DNA of 15,593 nt from Coriobacteriia bacterium (GTDB taxonomy: Bacteria; Actinomycetota; Coriobacteriia; Anaerosomatales; PALSA-660), in the NCBI GenBank assembly GCA_003133285.1, contig PKWR01000165.1, forward strand, positions 1 to 15,593. The letters run 5' to 3'. Shown here in pieces: positions 1 through 6,541 of this stretch (its first letter is position 1; every line of letters starts with the position of its first letter). The notes under the pieces are model-generated. The model had not been told where the DNA came from and ran no database searches. It saw only the letters and a program-made list of their open reading frames with translations. A program made the position numbers and the translations under genes.

Positions 1-1
1 G

Positions 2-253
2 TGCGGCACCGGGCTCGGCATGGCTATCGCGGCCAACAAGGTCGCCGGGGTGCGCGCGGTCCAGGTCAACGACATCGCCTTCGCCGAGATGGCGCGCCGT
101 CACAACGACGCGAACGTCCTGACGCTCGCGGGCCGCTCTGTCGACGAGGTCACCGCGTTCGCCATCACGGACGCCTTCCTCTCGACCGCGTTCGAGGGCG
201 GTCGCCACCAGCATCGCGTCGACCAGATCACCGGCATGGAGCATCAGTCCTAG
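2..253 (+). CDS. rpiB: Ribose-5-phosphate isomerase B, C-terminal part (5' end outside window)
   Basis: RpiB interconverts ribulose 5-phosphate and ribose 5-phosphate in the cytoplasmic pentose phosphate pathway. The visible 83 residues begin exactly at the active-site CGTG motif, whose Cys is the catalytic base in the E. coli-type enzyme. They continue through IAANKVAGVRAV, the RRHNDANVL segment carrying the family's conserved His, and the family ending EGGRHQHRVDQI. Conservation of the CGTG Cys points to the E. coli-like type rather than the mycobacterial type that uses a Glu. The reading frame is open from base 2 and probably extends upstream of the window; a Met lies at base 20 but is inside the conserved domain and is not the start. 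The gene ends in TAG and is followed after 34 bases by glyA, as in the Bacillus rpiB-glyA-upp neighbourhood. Family assignment is firm. Confidence 0.93.
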   Translation, partial: CGTGLGMAIAANKVAGVRAVQVNDIAFAEMARRHNDANVLTLAGRSVDEVTAFAITDAFLSTAFEGGRHQHRVDQITGMEHQS

Positions 254-287
254 ACGACCGTCTCCCCGAGTGAAAGGTACGCTCCCC

Positions 288-1535
288 ATGTCATTCCGCT
301 TCCTCGATAGCGCGGACCCCGAAGTCGCGGCCGCCTGCGACGCCGAGCTCGAGCGTCAGCGCTCCACCGTCGAGCTCATCGCGTCCGAGAACTTCACCTC
401 GCTCGCGGTCCTCGAGGCCGCCGGCACCGTGCTGACGAACAAGTACGCGGAAGGACTGCCGGGCAAGCGCTACTACGGCGGCTGCGAGAAGGTCGACGTC
501 GTCGAGAACCTCGCCCGCGACCGCGTGAAGGAGCTCTTCGGAGCCGACCACGCCAACGTGCAGCCTCACGCGGGCGCACAGGCGAACATGGCCGTCTACT
601 TCGCGGCGCTGAACCCCGGCGACAAGGTGCTGGGCATGAGCCTCGCGCACGGCGGCCACCTGACCCACGGCAGCCCCGTCAACTTCTCGGGCAAGTGGTT
701 CGACATCGCGGCCTACGGGCTGGACCCCGTCACCGAGCGTATCGACTACGACCAGGTCGAGCGCCTCGCGAAGGAGCACCGCCCCAAGATGATCATCGCG
801 GGCGCGAGCGCCTACCCGCGCGTCATCGACTTCGAACGTTTCGGGGCCATCGCGCGCGAGGTCGGCGCGTACCTGATGGTGGACATGGCCCACATCGCGG
901 GCCTCGTGGCCACCGGGGCGCACCCGTCGCCCGTGCCGTACGCCGACTTCGTCACCTCGACGTCGCACAAGACGCTGCGCGGGCCTCGTTCGGGCTTCAT
1001 CCTCTGCAAGGCCGAGCACGCCGCGATGATCGACAAGGCCGTGTTCCCGGGCCTGCAGGGAGGTCCGCTCGAGCACATCGTCGCGGCCAAGGCCGTCGCA
1101 TTCGGCGAAGCCTTGCGCCCCGAGTTCACCGACTACATCGCACAGGTCGTGATCAACGCCCGCGTCATGGGCGAGGCCATGGTCGAGGCCGGGCTGCGCC
1201 TGGTCTCGGGCGGGACCGACAACCACCTGATGCTCGTCGACCTCACCCCCGCGGGCATCACCGGCAGGGACGCTGAGCGCCTGTTGGAGGACTGCGGGAT
1301 CACGACCAACAAGAACGCGATCCCCAACGACCCGCAGTCGCCGTTCGTGACGAGCGGTATCCGCGTAGGGTCGCCCGCGATCACCACGCGCGGGTTCGAC
1401 GAAGCCGACGCCCGCCACGTGGGCGAGCTGGTCGCCCGCGCGATCTTCGGCCGTGACGACCAGGCCGTCCTCGACGGGGTCCGCGCGGCCGTGCACGAGC
1501 TCACCGAGCGTCACCCGCTCTACCCGGAGCTGTAG
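288..1535 (+). CDS. glyA: Serine hydroxymethyltransferase
   Basis: GlyA is a cytoplasmic PLP enzyme that converts serine and tetrahydrofolate to glycine and 5,10-methylene-THF, the main one-carbon entry point. The 415-residue product has the usual family length. Visible motifs are VELIASENFTS near the N-terminus, GKRYYGGCEKVDVVE, VDMAHIAGLVATG, and the PLP-lysine segment SHKTLRGPRSG with Lys228 as the likely Schiff-base residue (Lys229 in E. coli). The usual GPRGG is GPRSG here, a small deviation. I chose ATG 288 over the in-frame GTG at 270 because GAAAGG at 272-277 lies 10 bases upstream of the ATG and the resulting start (MSFRFLDSADPEV) resembles the family. The gene follows rpiB by 34 bases and precedes upp by 46. 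Its methylene-THF serves thymidylate synthesis, which fits the dCMP deaminase gene two positions downstream. Confidence 0.97.
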   Translation: MSFRFLDSADPEVAAACDAELERQRSTVELIASENFTSLAVLEAAGTVLTNKYAEGLPGKRYYGGCEKVDVVENLARDRVKELFGADHANVQPHAGAQANMAVYFAALNPGDKVLGMSLAHGGHLTHGSPVNFSGKWFDIAAYGLDPVTERIDYDQVERLAKEHRPKMIIAGASAYPRVIDFERFGAIAREVGAYLMVDMAHIAGLVATGAHPSPVPYADFVTSTSHKTLRGPRSGFILCKAEHAAMIDKAVFPGLQGGPLEHIVAAKAVAFGEALRPEFTDYIAQVVINARVMGEAMVEAGLRLVSGGTDNHLMLVDLTPAGITGRDAERLLEDCGITTNKNAIPNDPQSPFVTSGIRVGSPAITTRGFDEADARHVGELVARAIFGRDDQAVLDGVRAAVHELTERHPLYPEL

Positions 1536-1552
1536 GCCCTTTCCGCGGCGAG

Positions 1553-1568
1553 GCGGGCGACGGCCCGC
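1553..1568 (+). promoter_or_regulatory. Small hairpin immediately upstream of the upp ribosome binding site
   Basis: GCGGGC (1553-1558) and GCCCGC (1563-1568) form a perfect 6-bp stem with a GACG loop in the 46-base glyA-upp spacer. The Shine-Dalgarno GAGGAGAAG follows at once. No T run is present, so a terminator is unlikely. It could affect upp translation or mRNA stability, or be chance in GC-rich DNA; function is unproven. Confidence 0.3.
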
Positions 1569-1581
1569 GAGGAGAAGTGAG

Positions 1582-2220
1582 ATGCAGTACGCACCGAACG
1601 TCACCGTGGTCGACCACCCGCTCGTCCAGCACAAGCTCTCGGTCCTCCGCGACGTCCGCACGGGCCCCAAGGAGTTCCGCGAACTCGTGAGCGAGCTCGC
1701 GATGCTCATGGCCTACGAGGCCACGCGCGAGTTCCAGCTCGCCGAGTCGACCGTGATGACGCCGATCTGCGAGACGACCACCAAGGTGCTCGCGGGCAAG
1801 AAGGTCGCCATCGTCCCGATCCTGCGTGCGGGCCTCGGCATGGTCGACGGCATCCTGTCGTTGATCCCTGCGGCCAAGATCGGACACATCGGCCTGTACC
1901 GCGATCCGGAGACCCTGCAGCCGGTCGAGTACTACTGCAAGCTGCCGGAGGACATCGGCGAGCGGGACATCATGATCGTCGATCCGATGCTGGCGACGGG
2001 TGGCTCGGCCGCGGCGGCGATCGAGTTCCTTCGCGCGCGCGGCGCGAAGTCGGTCCGCCTGCTGTCGATCATCGCGGCGCCCGAGGGCATCGCGGCGGTG
2101 ACGAAGGCCGATCCCGACGTTCGCGTGTACGTGTGCGCCGTCGACAGCCACCTGAACGACCACGGTTACATCGTCCCCGGTCTCGGCGACGCCGGCGACC
2201 GCCTCTTCGGGACGCTGTAG
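1582..2220 (+). CDS. upp: Uracil phosphoribosyltransferase
   Basis: Upp salvages uracil by joining it to PRPP to give UMP, in the cytoplasm. The 212-residue protein matches the family's usual length of about 208-215. It shows TKVLAGKKVAIVPILRAGLGM in the middle, the PRPP-binding loop IVDPMLATGGSAAAAI, and the uracil-recognition C-terminus GYIVPGLGDAGDRLFGT. The first ATG after GAGGAGAAG (1569-1577, 4 bases upstream) is the start; an ORF extension back to 1453 only overlaps glyA and is not supported. Order glyA-upp next to the atp operon is the arrangement seen in Bacillus. The dCMP deaminase start follows after only 3 bases, so the two are probably translationally coupled. No attenuator typical of PyrR regulation is visible in the short spacer upstream. 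Confidence 0.97.
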   Translation: MQYAPNVTVVDHPLVQHKLSVLRDVRTGPKEFRELVSELAMLMAYEATREFQLAESTVMTPICETTTKVLAGKKVAIVPILRAGLGMVDGILSLIPAAKIGHIGLYRDPETLQPVEYYCKLPEDIGERDIMIVDPMLATGGSAAAAIEFLRARGAKSVRLLSIIAAPEGIAAVTKADPDVRVYVCAVDSHLNDHGYIVPGLGDAGDRLFGTL

Positions 2221-2223
2221 GAC

Positions 2224-2682
2224 ATGGCCGCCGAGCGCCCGTCCTGGGACGACTACTTCATGACGATCACCCGTCAGGTCGCGACGCGGTCCACGTGCCT
2301 GCGCCGGCACTGTGGGGCCGTGATCGTGAAGGACCGCCGCCTGCTCGCCACCGGCTACAACGGCACCCCCAAGGGCCTGCGTCACTGCGAGGAGGTCGGC
2401 TGCCTGCGCGAGCAGCGCGGCATCGCCTCCGGCTCGCACCACGAGCTGTGCCGCGGGATCCACGCCGAGCAGAACGCGGTGGTGCAGGCGGCGCTCTACG
2501 GGGTCGCGATCGGCGGCTCCACGATCTACACCACTCACCAGCCCTGCGTGCAGTGCGCGAAGATCCTCATCAACGCGGGGATCGTCGAGATCATCTACGG
2601 CGACGCGTATCCCGACCCGCTCTCGGAGGAGATGCTCGCCGAGTCCGGCGTCGCACGACGTCTGTACGCCCCCGGATGCTGA
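2224..2682 (+). CDS. comEB: Deoxycytidylate (dCMP) deaminase, ComEB type
   Basis: This zinc enzyme deaminates dCMP to dUMP, the substrate of thymidylate synthase. The 152-residue product contains the cytidine-deaminase-fold signature: HAEQN with zinc ligand His80 and proton shuttle Glu82, and PCVQC with zinc ligands Cys108 and Cys111. Upstream are VIVKDRRLLATGYNGTPKG and RHCEEVGC. Cysteines near residues 25, 55 and 60 and His71/His72 fall where the T4/ComEB group carries a second, structural zinc site, though exact ligands cannot be assigned by eye. The gene starts 3 bases after upp and ends in TGA, one of only two TGA stops here. The wecA start follows after 7 bases. The name ComEB comes from the Bacillus competence operon; no competence genes are present, so a nucleotide-pool role is the sensible reading. 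Confidence 0.92.
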   Translation: MAAERPSWDDYFMTITRQVATRSTCLRRHCGAVIVKDRRLLATGYNGTPKGLRHCEEVGCLREQRGIASGSHHELCRGIHAEQNAVVQAALYGVAIGGSTIYTTHQPCVQCAKILINAGIVEIIYGDAYPDPLSEEMLAESGVARRLYAPGC

Positions 2683-2689
2683 CCTGACC

Positions 2690-3748
2690 GTGACGGACTT
2701 CCTCCACTACCTGGTCCTCGTGGGCGTCGCGCTCGTCGCGACGCTCATCGCCACGCCGATCGTGCGGGACCTCAGCGTGCGGGCGTCGATCGTGGACCGC
2801 CCGGGAGGACGCAAGGTCCACCTGAAGGCCGTGCCGCGTCTCGGCGGGATCGGCATCTTCATCGGGTTCGCCGCGGCGCTCGCCGTGCAGGTCGCGGGAG
2901 GGTTCGCGGGCTGGTGGCCGGCGGTCATCTCGCGCCTCGACCTTCCGCTCATGGGAACGCTGGCCGGCTGCGTGCTGATCTTCACCGTCGGGCTGATCGA
3001 CGACTTCAAGGGGCTCTCGCCCGGCATGAAGTTCGGGGGCCAGCTGATCGCCGCCGCGATCCCGATCGCAGCGGGGCTTCACATCCAGCACGTCCCCCTG
3101 GGCCTGCTCACGTATCCGGTGACCGCGCTGTGGATCGTCGGGTTCGCGAACGTGTTCAACCTCATCGACGGGCTCGACGGCCTCGCTGCGGGAGTGGCGG
3201 CCATCGCGGCGGCGAGCTTCCTGCTGATCGCGGTCGACATGAACACCATCGTGGCGGGGGTGCTCGCCGCGTCGCTCATCGGAGCGTGCGTCGGATTCCT
3301 GCGCTACAACTTCAACCCGGCGTCGATCATCATGGGCGACTCGGGTGCGTTGCTCATCGGCTTCGTCCTCGGGTGCACGTCGCTGCTCGGCGTCATGAAA
3401 TCGGCTGCGGCCCTGACCCTCGTTGCGCCGCTCATCGTGATCGGCGTGCCCGTGTTCGACACGGGGAGCGCGATCATCAGGCGCTGGCGCAGCGGGCGCC
3501 CCATCCACGAGGCCGACAACGGGCACATCCATCACCGGCTGCTCCACCTCGGGTTCAGCCAGAGGCAGACGGTCCTGACCATCTACGCCTGGTCCGCCGC
3601 GCTCGCGATCGGCGGCTACCTGATGGGCCATGTGGGCATCAGCGTGCGTGTCGTCATCTTCCTCGCGCTCGCCGGCCTGTCGGGCGTCATCGCATGGCGC
3701 CTGCGTCTCTTCGAGAAGGCGCGCGTGCACGGAGACGACGAGGAGTAG
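2690..3748 (+). CDS. wecA: Undecaprenyl-phosphate GlcNAc-1-phosphate transferase (WecA/TagO family)
   Basis: This polytopic membrane enzyme moves GlcNAc-1-phosphate from UDP-GlcNAc to undecaprenyl phosphate, starting lipid-linked wall glycopolymer (teichoic acid or similar) synthesis. The 352-residue protein is rich in membrane segments. Ordered family motifs are VDRPGGRKVHLKAVPRLGG (36-54), LIDDFKGLSPGMKF with the Asp pair 104-105, NVFNLIDGLDGLAAG (154-168), GDSG (216-219), PVFDTGSAIIRR (254-265) and the cytoplasmic HIHHRLL (279-285) that marks the WecA/TagO subgroup and is absent from MraY. The tail is charged. It starts at GTG 2690, 7 bases after the deaminase gene. A position just before the atp operon is typical of actinobacteria. 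An LCP ligase for the final step of such a pathway lies at 13637. The sugar acceptor and donor are inferred from the family; tagO would be an equally good symbol. Confidence 0.93.
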   Translation: MTDFLHYLVLVGVALVATLIATPIVRDLSVRASIVDRPGGRKVHLKAVPRLGGIGIFIGFAAALAVQVAGGFAGWWPAVISRLDLPLMGTLAGCVLIFTVGLIDDFKGLSPGMKFGGQLIAAAIPIAAGLHIQHVPLGLLTYPVTALWIVGFANVFNLIDGLDGLAAGVAAIAAASFLLIAVDMNTIVAGVLAASLIGACVGFLRYNFNPASIIMGDSGALLIGFVLGCTSLLGVMKSAAALTLVAPLIVIGVPVFDTGSAIIRRWRSGRPIHEADNGHIHHRLLHLGFSQRQTVLTIYAWSAALAIGGYLMGHVGISVRVVIFLALAGLSGVIAWRLRLFEKARVHGDDEE

Positions 3749-3751
3749 CGG

Positions 3752-3769
3752 CGAATCGTCGCAGATTCG
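3752..3769 (+). terminator. Weak hairpin just after wecA, possible terminator
   Basis: CGAATC (3752-3757) and GATTCG (3764-3769) form a perfect 6-bp stem with a 6-base loop, beginning 4 bases after the wecA stop. Only a short T run (3773-3775) follows. It separates the rpiB-wecA cluster from the candidate atp promoter, which fits a terminator, but the stem is short for one. Confidence 0.3.
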
Positions 3770-3773
3770 GACT

Positions 3774-3801
3774 TTGTCGGGACGCTCCGATGAGGTAGCA
3801 T
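3774..3801 (+). promoter_or_regulatory. Candidate sigma-70-type promoter of the ATP synthase operon
   Basis: TTGTCG (3774-3779) and TAGCAT (3796-3801) are separated by 16 bases and resemble -35 (3/6 matches to TTGACA) and -10 (4/6 matches to TATAAT) boxes. This is the least GC-rich point between wecA and the atp genes. Transcription would begin near 3808 and give a leader of roughly 135 bases before the GTG of the AtpI-like gene. The leader contains a short GTCGC-GGA-GCGAC hairpin (3829-3841). Motif matching by eye only. Confidence 0.45.
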
Positions 3802-3943
3802 GGCAACGCTTCCGTCGACACCCCCGGGTCGCGGAGCGACACTCATGGCGCTGCGCGCGGTGATCCCACACGGTCCCGCCTGCGATCCTCCTTGCGCCGT
3901 TCCGCGTCGCTGCCAGCCCGGACACGTCGCCCGAGGCGGTACG

Positions 3944-4285
3944 GTGAGAACGGATGCGGGTCGAAGGGGCGTAGAGACACTGGGCGCTGCAACCACCGGG
4001 ATCGTGTTGTTCCTCGGCAATGCTGTCGTCGCGTCGGTCCTCGGAATCGCGCTGGGAGCATCGATGCTCGCTCTCAACCGGATCGGGATCGGGATGTTCA
4101 CCCCCGAGACGCTCGAACTCGGCGCGGCGCGCGCTGTCGTGCTGATGGTGCTCGGAATGGTCGCGGGCTTCGTAGGCCTGCTGCTGTACTACCTGTTCGT
4201 GCGCGCGGGGCTCGTCCCCTTCGGTCTCGGGCTGATAGCCGGGTTCCTCATACCGGCGCTCGTGGCTCTGTTCCGCGCGAAGTAG
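3944..4285 (+). CDS. AtpI-like small membrane protein of the ATP synthase operon
   Basis: This is a small, very hydrophobic protein (113 residues from GTG 3944) with three clear membrane stretches: GIVLFLGNAVVASVLGIALG, then AVVLMVLGMVAGFVGLLLYY, then LVPFGLGLIAGFLIPALVALF. Size, topology and position directly before atpB match AtpI/subunit-I proteins, thought to help assemble the c-ring or handle Mg2+, but there is no diagnostic motif and the sequence is not closely recognisable. The start is uncertain. GTG 3944 has GAGGCGG 4 bases upstream. In-frame ATG 3845 has GGAG at a good distance but would add a Cys/Pro-rich stretch with codon use unlike the neighbours. ATG 3800 overlaps the candidate -10 box. 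A CTG at 3980 behind AAGGGG is also possible. Codons such as AGA, CGA and AGG near the start suggest weakly adapted or non-coding sequence before about 3980. Confidence 0.65.
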   Translation: MRTDAGRRGVETLGAATTGIVLFLGNAVVASVLGIALGASMLALNRIGIGMFTPETLELGAARAVVLMVLGMVAGFVGLLLYYLFVRAGLVPFGLGLIAGFLIPALVALFRAK

Positions 4286-4302
4286 GAACGCAAGGTACTC
4301 GA

Positions 4303-4311
4303 CCCTTCAGG
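4303..4311 (+). repeat. Spacer motif CCCTTCAGG, copy 1 (AtpI-like gene to atpB)
   Basis: First copy of a 9-base motif that recurs in the next two spacers of the atp operon (5126-5134 exact; 5460-5468 as TCTTTCAGG). Here its 3' end merges with AGGAGG, the ribosome binding site of atpB at 4309-4314. Function unknown. Confidence 0.5.
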
Positions 4312-4326
4312 AGGTAGTCGGTCGCC

Positions 4327-5124
4327 GTGGAGAACCTGGGCCCCGCAGTCACCAAGCTGCTCGAAGAGCTGAACCCGTTCGCCGTCCTCGGGACGGGCGC
4401 CACGCAGGGTGGCGAGCTCGCGAAGAACGCGGTGGTTCTGACGAACTACTCCTTCTTCCTGATCGTCGCCGTCGCGCTGACCGCGATCTTCTTCCTGATC
4501 GCGTCGCGCAAGATGTCGCTCGTGCCCAAGGGCATCGGCAACATCGGCGAGTGGAGTGTCGAGTTCGTCCGCAACAACATCGTGCTCGACGTCATGGGCT
4601 CGGAGGGCGTGAAGTACCTCCCGTTCATCGTCACGGTGTTCTTCGCGGTGCTGTTCAACAACGTGCTCGGCCTCATCCCCGGCTTGAAGCCGGGCACCGG
4701 CACGCTGGGCACCACGTTCGCGTGGGGCATCATGGTCTTCGTGGTCTACAACTGGATCGGGTTCCGCAAGAGCGGCTTCCTGGGCTACCTCAAGAGCTTC
4801 CTGCCCTCCGGCACGCCGTGGTGGCTGATCCCGCTGATCTACCCGCTGGAGATCATCAGCCACTTCCTCCGCCCGTTCACGCTGGGCGTCCGTCTCTACG
4901 CCAACATGTACGCCGGCCATATCGTGCTGGGCGTCTTCGGCATCTTCGTTGTCATGGCGGCCTCGGCGCTCGGGCCCGTCACCGCCGTCGTCGGCGGCCT
5001 GTCGCTGGTCATGCAGATCGTCATGTACGCCTTCGAGGTCTTCGTCGCCTTCATCCAGGCGTACGTCTTCGCGATCCTCACCGCCGTGTACATGAACGGC
5101 GCGATCCACGCGGGTTCGCACTAG
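4327..5124 (+). CDS. atpB: ATP synthase Fo subunit a
   Basis: Subunit a is the membrane stator that forms the two ion half-channels against the c-ring. The 265-residue protein has the family's five to six membrane helices. The essential arginine is Arg189 in LGVRLYANMYAGH (E. coli Arg210). Gln244 in AFIQAYVFAILTAVY corresponds to E. coli Gln252. His198 and Glu237 occupy the places of E. coli Glu219 and His245, i.e. the swapped arrangement of this interacting pair. The GTG start at 4327 lies 12 bases after AGGAGG (4309-4314), a somewhat long distance, but no alternative start fits. It follows the AtpI-like gene by 41 bases and precedes atpE by 100 bases, the largest gap inside the operon. Confidence 0.96.
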   Translation: MENLGPAVTKLLEELNPFAVLGTGATQGGELAKNAVVLTNYSFFLIVAVALTAIFFLIASRKMSLVPKGIGNIGEWSVEFVRNNIVLDVMGSEGVKYLPFIVTVFFAVLFNNVLGLIPGLKPGTGTLGTTFAWGIMVFVVYNWIGFRKSGFLGYLKSFLPSGTPWWLIPLIYPLEIISHFLRPFTLGVRLYANMYAGHIVLGVFGIFVVMAASALGPVTAVVGGLSLVMQIVMYAFEVFVAFIQAYVFAILTAVYMNGAIHAGSH

Positions 5125-5125
5125 T

Positions 5126-5134
5126 CCCTTCAGG
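5126..5134 (+). repeat. Spacer motif CCCTTCAGG, copy 2 (atpB-atpE)
   Basis: Exact second copy of the 9-base motif at 4303-4311, starting one base after the atpB stop codon. Unlike copy 1 it is far (about 80 bases) from the next ribosome binding site, so the motif is not simply part of a Shine-Dalgarno sequence. Confidence 0.5.
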
Positions 5135-5141
5135 TCACACC

Positions 5142-5156
5142 GTCGGCACCGCCGGC
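5142..5156 (+). promoter_or_regulatory. Hairpin in the atpB-atpE spacer
   Basis: GTCGGC (5142-5147) and GCCGGC (5151-5156) can pair as 6 bp with one G-U wobble around an ACC loop, inside the 100-base spacer before atpE. Subunit c is needed in many copies per complex, and in E. coli a leader enhancer or mRNA stability element raises atpE output. This hairpin and the strong AAGGAGG at 5214-5220 could serve the same purpose; that is inference. Confidence 0.35.
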
Positions 5157-5224
5157 GTGCTCGTTGAAGCAGTGAAGGTTCGGGTCCCACCAATGTGGCC
5201 CCGGTCGTATTCGAAGGAGGAACA

Positions 5225-5452
5225 GTGGGCGGTTCTCTGAGCGTTCTCGGTGCCGGTCTTGCGTTCGGTCTCGGCGCCATCGGCCCCGGCATCGGCGTCG
5301 GTTTCGTAGCAGGCAAGGCGATCGAGGGCATGGCTCGCCAGCCCGAGATGGCCAACAAGATCCAGACGACCATGTTCATCGGCATGGCGCTGGCCGAGGC
5401 CATCGCACTGCTGGGCTTCGTCCTCGCCTTCGTCCTGCAGGCCGCCAAGTAA
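5225..5452 (+). CDS. atpE: ATP synthase Fo subunit c (proteolipid)
   Basis: Subunit c is a two-helix hairpin whose ring rotates as ions bind and leave. GTG 5225, 4 bases after a perfect AAGGAGG, gives 75 residues, the normal size; a longer frame from 5195 would put the ribosome binding site inside the gene. Helix 1 carries the glycine-rich GLAFGLGAIGPGIGVG (11-26). The polar loop has RQPE (38-41). Helix 2 has the ion-binding carboxylate Glu58 in MALAEAIALLG. Val25 stands where sodium-type rings have Gln, and Ala59 and Leu63 replace the Ser/Thr and Tyr ligands of the Ilyobacter-type sodium site, so proton coupling is predicted. Its TAA stop is one of two in the window. The gene is short but unmistakable. 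Confidence 0.96.
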   Translation: MGGSLSVLGAGLAFGLGAIGPGIGVGFVAGKAIEGMARQPEMANKIQTTMFIGMALAEAIALLGFVLAFVLQAAK

Positions 5453-5459
5453 GCACCGC

Positions 5460-5468
5460 TCTTTCAGG
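5460..5468 (+). repeat. Spacer motif TCTTTCAGG, degenerate copy 3 (atpE-atpF)
   Basis: This matches the CCCTTCAGG copies at 4303 and 5126 in 7 of 9 positions (CTTCAGG becomes TTTCAGG after TC). It lies 7 bases after the atpE stop, in the 44-base spacer before atpF. No copy occurs in later junctions of the operon, which are overlapping or nearly gapless. Confidence 0.35.
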
Positions 5469-5496
5469 GCGCTGCCTGTCTCACGAAGGAGCATCG

Positions 5497-5997
5497 ATGG
5501 ACAAGATCATCCCGCTGACTTCCGAGCTGCTGGTCTCGCTCGTGTCGTTCGCCGTGCTGTTCGTGGTCATGTGGAAGTTCGCGCTTCCGCCGATCACGAA
5601 GATGCTCGATGAGCGCGCGGACAAGATCAAGGACTCGTTGGAGAAGGCCGAGGAGACCCGCGTTGAGGCCGAGCGTCTGCTCAACGAGTACAAGGAGCAG
5701 CTGGCCGAGGCGCGTCTCGAGTCGAGCCGTGTCATCGAGCAGGGCCGCAAGGTCGCCGAGACGATGAAGGACGAGATCGTCGCGAAGGCCAACGAGGAGC
5801 GCGAGTCGATCCTGGCCCGCGCCCGCGAGGAGATCCAGGGCGAGAAGCGCGTCGCGCTCGCGGAGCTCCAGGCATCGGTCGCCGACCTGTCCGTGGCCGT
5901 CGCCGGCCGCATCATCGGCACGACCCTGTCGGCCGCCGATCACGCCGCACTGATCGAGAAGTACGTCGCCGAGGTGGGAAGTCTCAATGAGAACTAG
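5497..5997 (+). CDS. atpF: ATP synthase Fo subunit b
   Basis: Subunit b is the peripheral stalk that holds F1 against rotation. The 166-residue product has one membrane helix near the N-terminus (about residues 11-29, LLVSLVSFAVLFVVMWKF). It continues with the conserved PPITKMLDERADKIKDSL and then a long charged coiled-coil (about 40-140) rich in Glu, Ala, Arg and Lys. The C-terminal LSVAVAGRIIGTTLS matches the delta-binding end of b subunits. Only one b gene is present, so the stalk is presumably a homodimer. ATG 5497 lies behind GAAGGAG. The last 11 bases overlap the start of atpH, which suggests translational coupling. Confidence 0.95.
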   Translation: MDKIIPLTSELLVSLVSFAVLFVVMWKFALPPITKMLDERADKIKDSLEKAEETRVEAERLLNEYKEQLAEARLESSRVIEQGRKVAETMKDEIVAKANEERESILARAREEIQGEKRVALAELQASVADLSVAVAGRIIGTTLSAADHAALIEKYVAEVGSLNEN

Positions 5998-6541
5998 CGA
6001 CGTGGCCTCGGCCTACGCGCGCACGCTCTTCGAGCTCGCCTCGCTGGCCGACTCGGTGGACCAGACCGACAAGGGTCTGGTCTCCGCTGCCGCCGTGGTC
6101 CGCGGCAGCCTCGACCTGCGCACCGCCCTCACCGACGCGTCCGTGCCCGCCGAGACCAAGCGCGGCGTGCTGCGCGACATCTTCGGCGACGCGGTCACGC
6201 CCGAGGCGATCGCGCTGGTCACGCTGCTCGTCGAGCGCGGCCACACCGACCTCATCGGCGACGTCGCCCGCGCGTTCGGCGAGATCGCCGAGCAGGAACG
6301 CGGCATCGTCGTTGCCGATGTCACCACCGCCATACCGCTCGACGACGCGCTGCGCGCGTCGCTGACAGACAAGCTCATCGCCTCCCTCGGCCGTCCCGTC
6401 TCGCTCCGCGAGCACGTCGACGCGTCGATCCTGGGCGGCGTCGTCATCAAGGTCGCGGGCCGCGTGCTCGACGGCAGCGTCGCGTCGCAGCTCGAAGACA
6501 TGCGTCGCGCGCTCGCGACCACCCAGGGAGGCGAGGCGTAG
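5987..6541 (+). CDS. atpH: ATP synthase F1 subunit delta
   Basis: Delta (OSCP homologue) connects the top of the alpha3beta3 head to the b stalk. The 184-residue protein has the normal length. It opens with VASAYARTLFELA, typical of the N-terminal helical domain, and ends with the family signature DASILGGVVIKVAGRVLDGSVASQLEDMRRAL (about 144-175, split here by eye). The middle is variable, as usual for delta. It starts inside the atpF end and stops with TAG immediately before the atpA GTG. GGGAGG near its 3' end serves as the atpA ribosome binding site. Confidence 0.94.
   Translation: MRTSDVASAYARTLFELASLADSVDQTDKGLVSAAAVVRGSLDLRTALTDASVPAETKRGVLRDIFGDAVTPEAIALVTLLVERGHTDLIGDVARAFGEIAEQERGIVVADVTTAIPLDDALRASLTDKLIASLGRPVSLREHVDASILGGVVIKVAGRVLDGSVASQLEDMRRALATTQGGEA

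Noticed and set aside
270..287. GTG at 270 as the glyA start
   Set aside because: The ribosome binding site GAAAGG lies at 272-277, inside this extension, and the protein from ATG 288 matches the family start.
291..1709. A 472-residue open frame on the minus strand opposite glyA and upp, and similar long antisense frames opposite atpD, fabZ and other genes
   Set aside because: These are low-complexity Arg/Val/Asp/Gly translations expected opposite high-GC coding DNA, with no recognisable domain or ribosome binding site, and each lies across firmly identified genes.
3800..3943. ATG 3800 as the start of the AtpI-like protein
   Set aside because: It overlaps the candidate -10 box TAGCAT and would add a Pro/Arg/Cys-rich stretch with codon use unlike the neighbouring genes.
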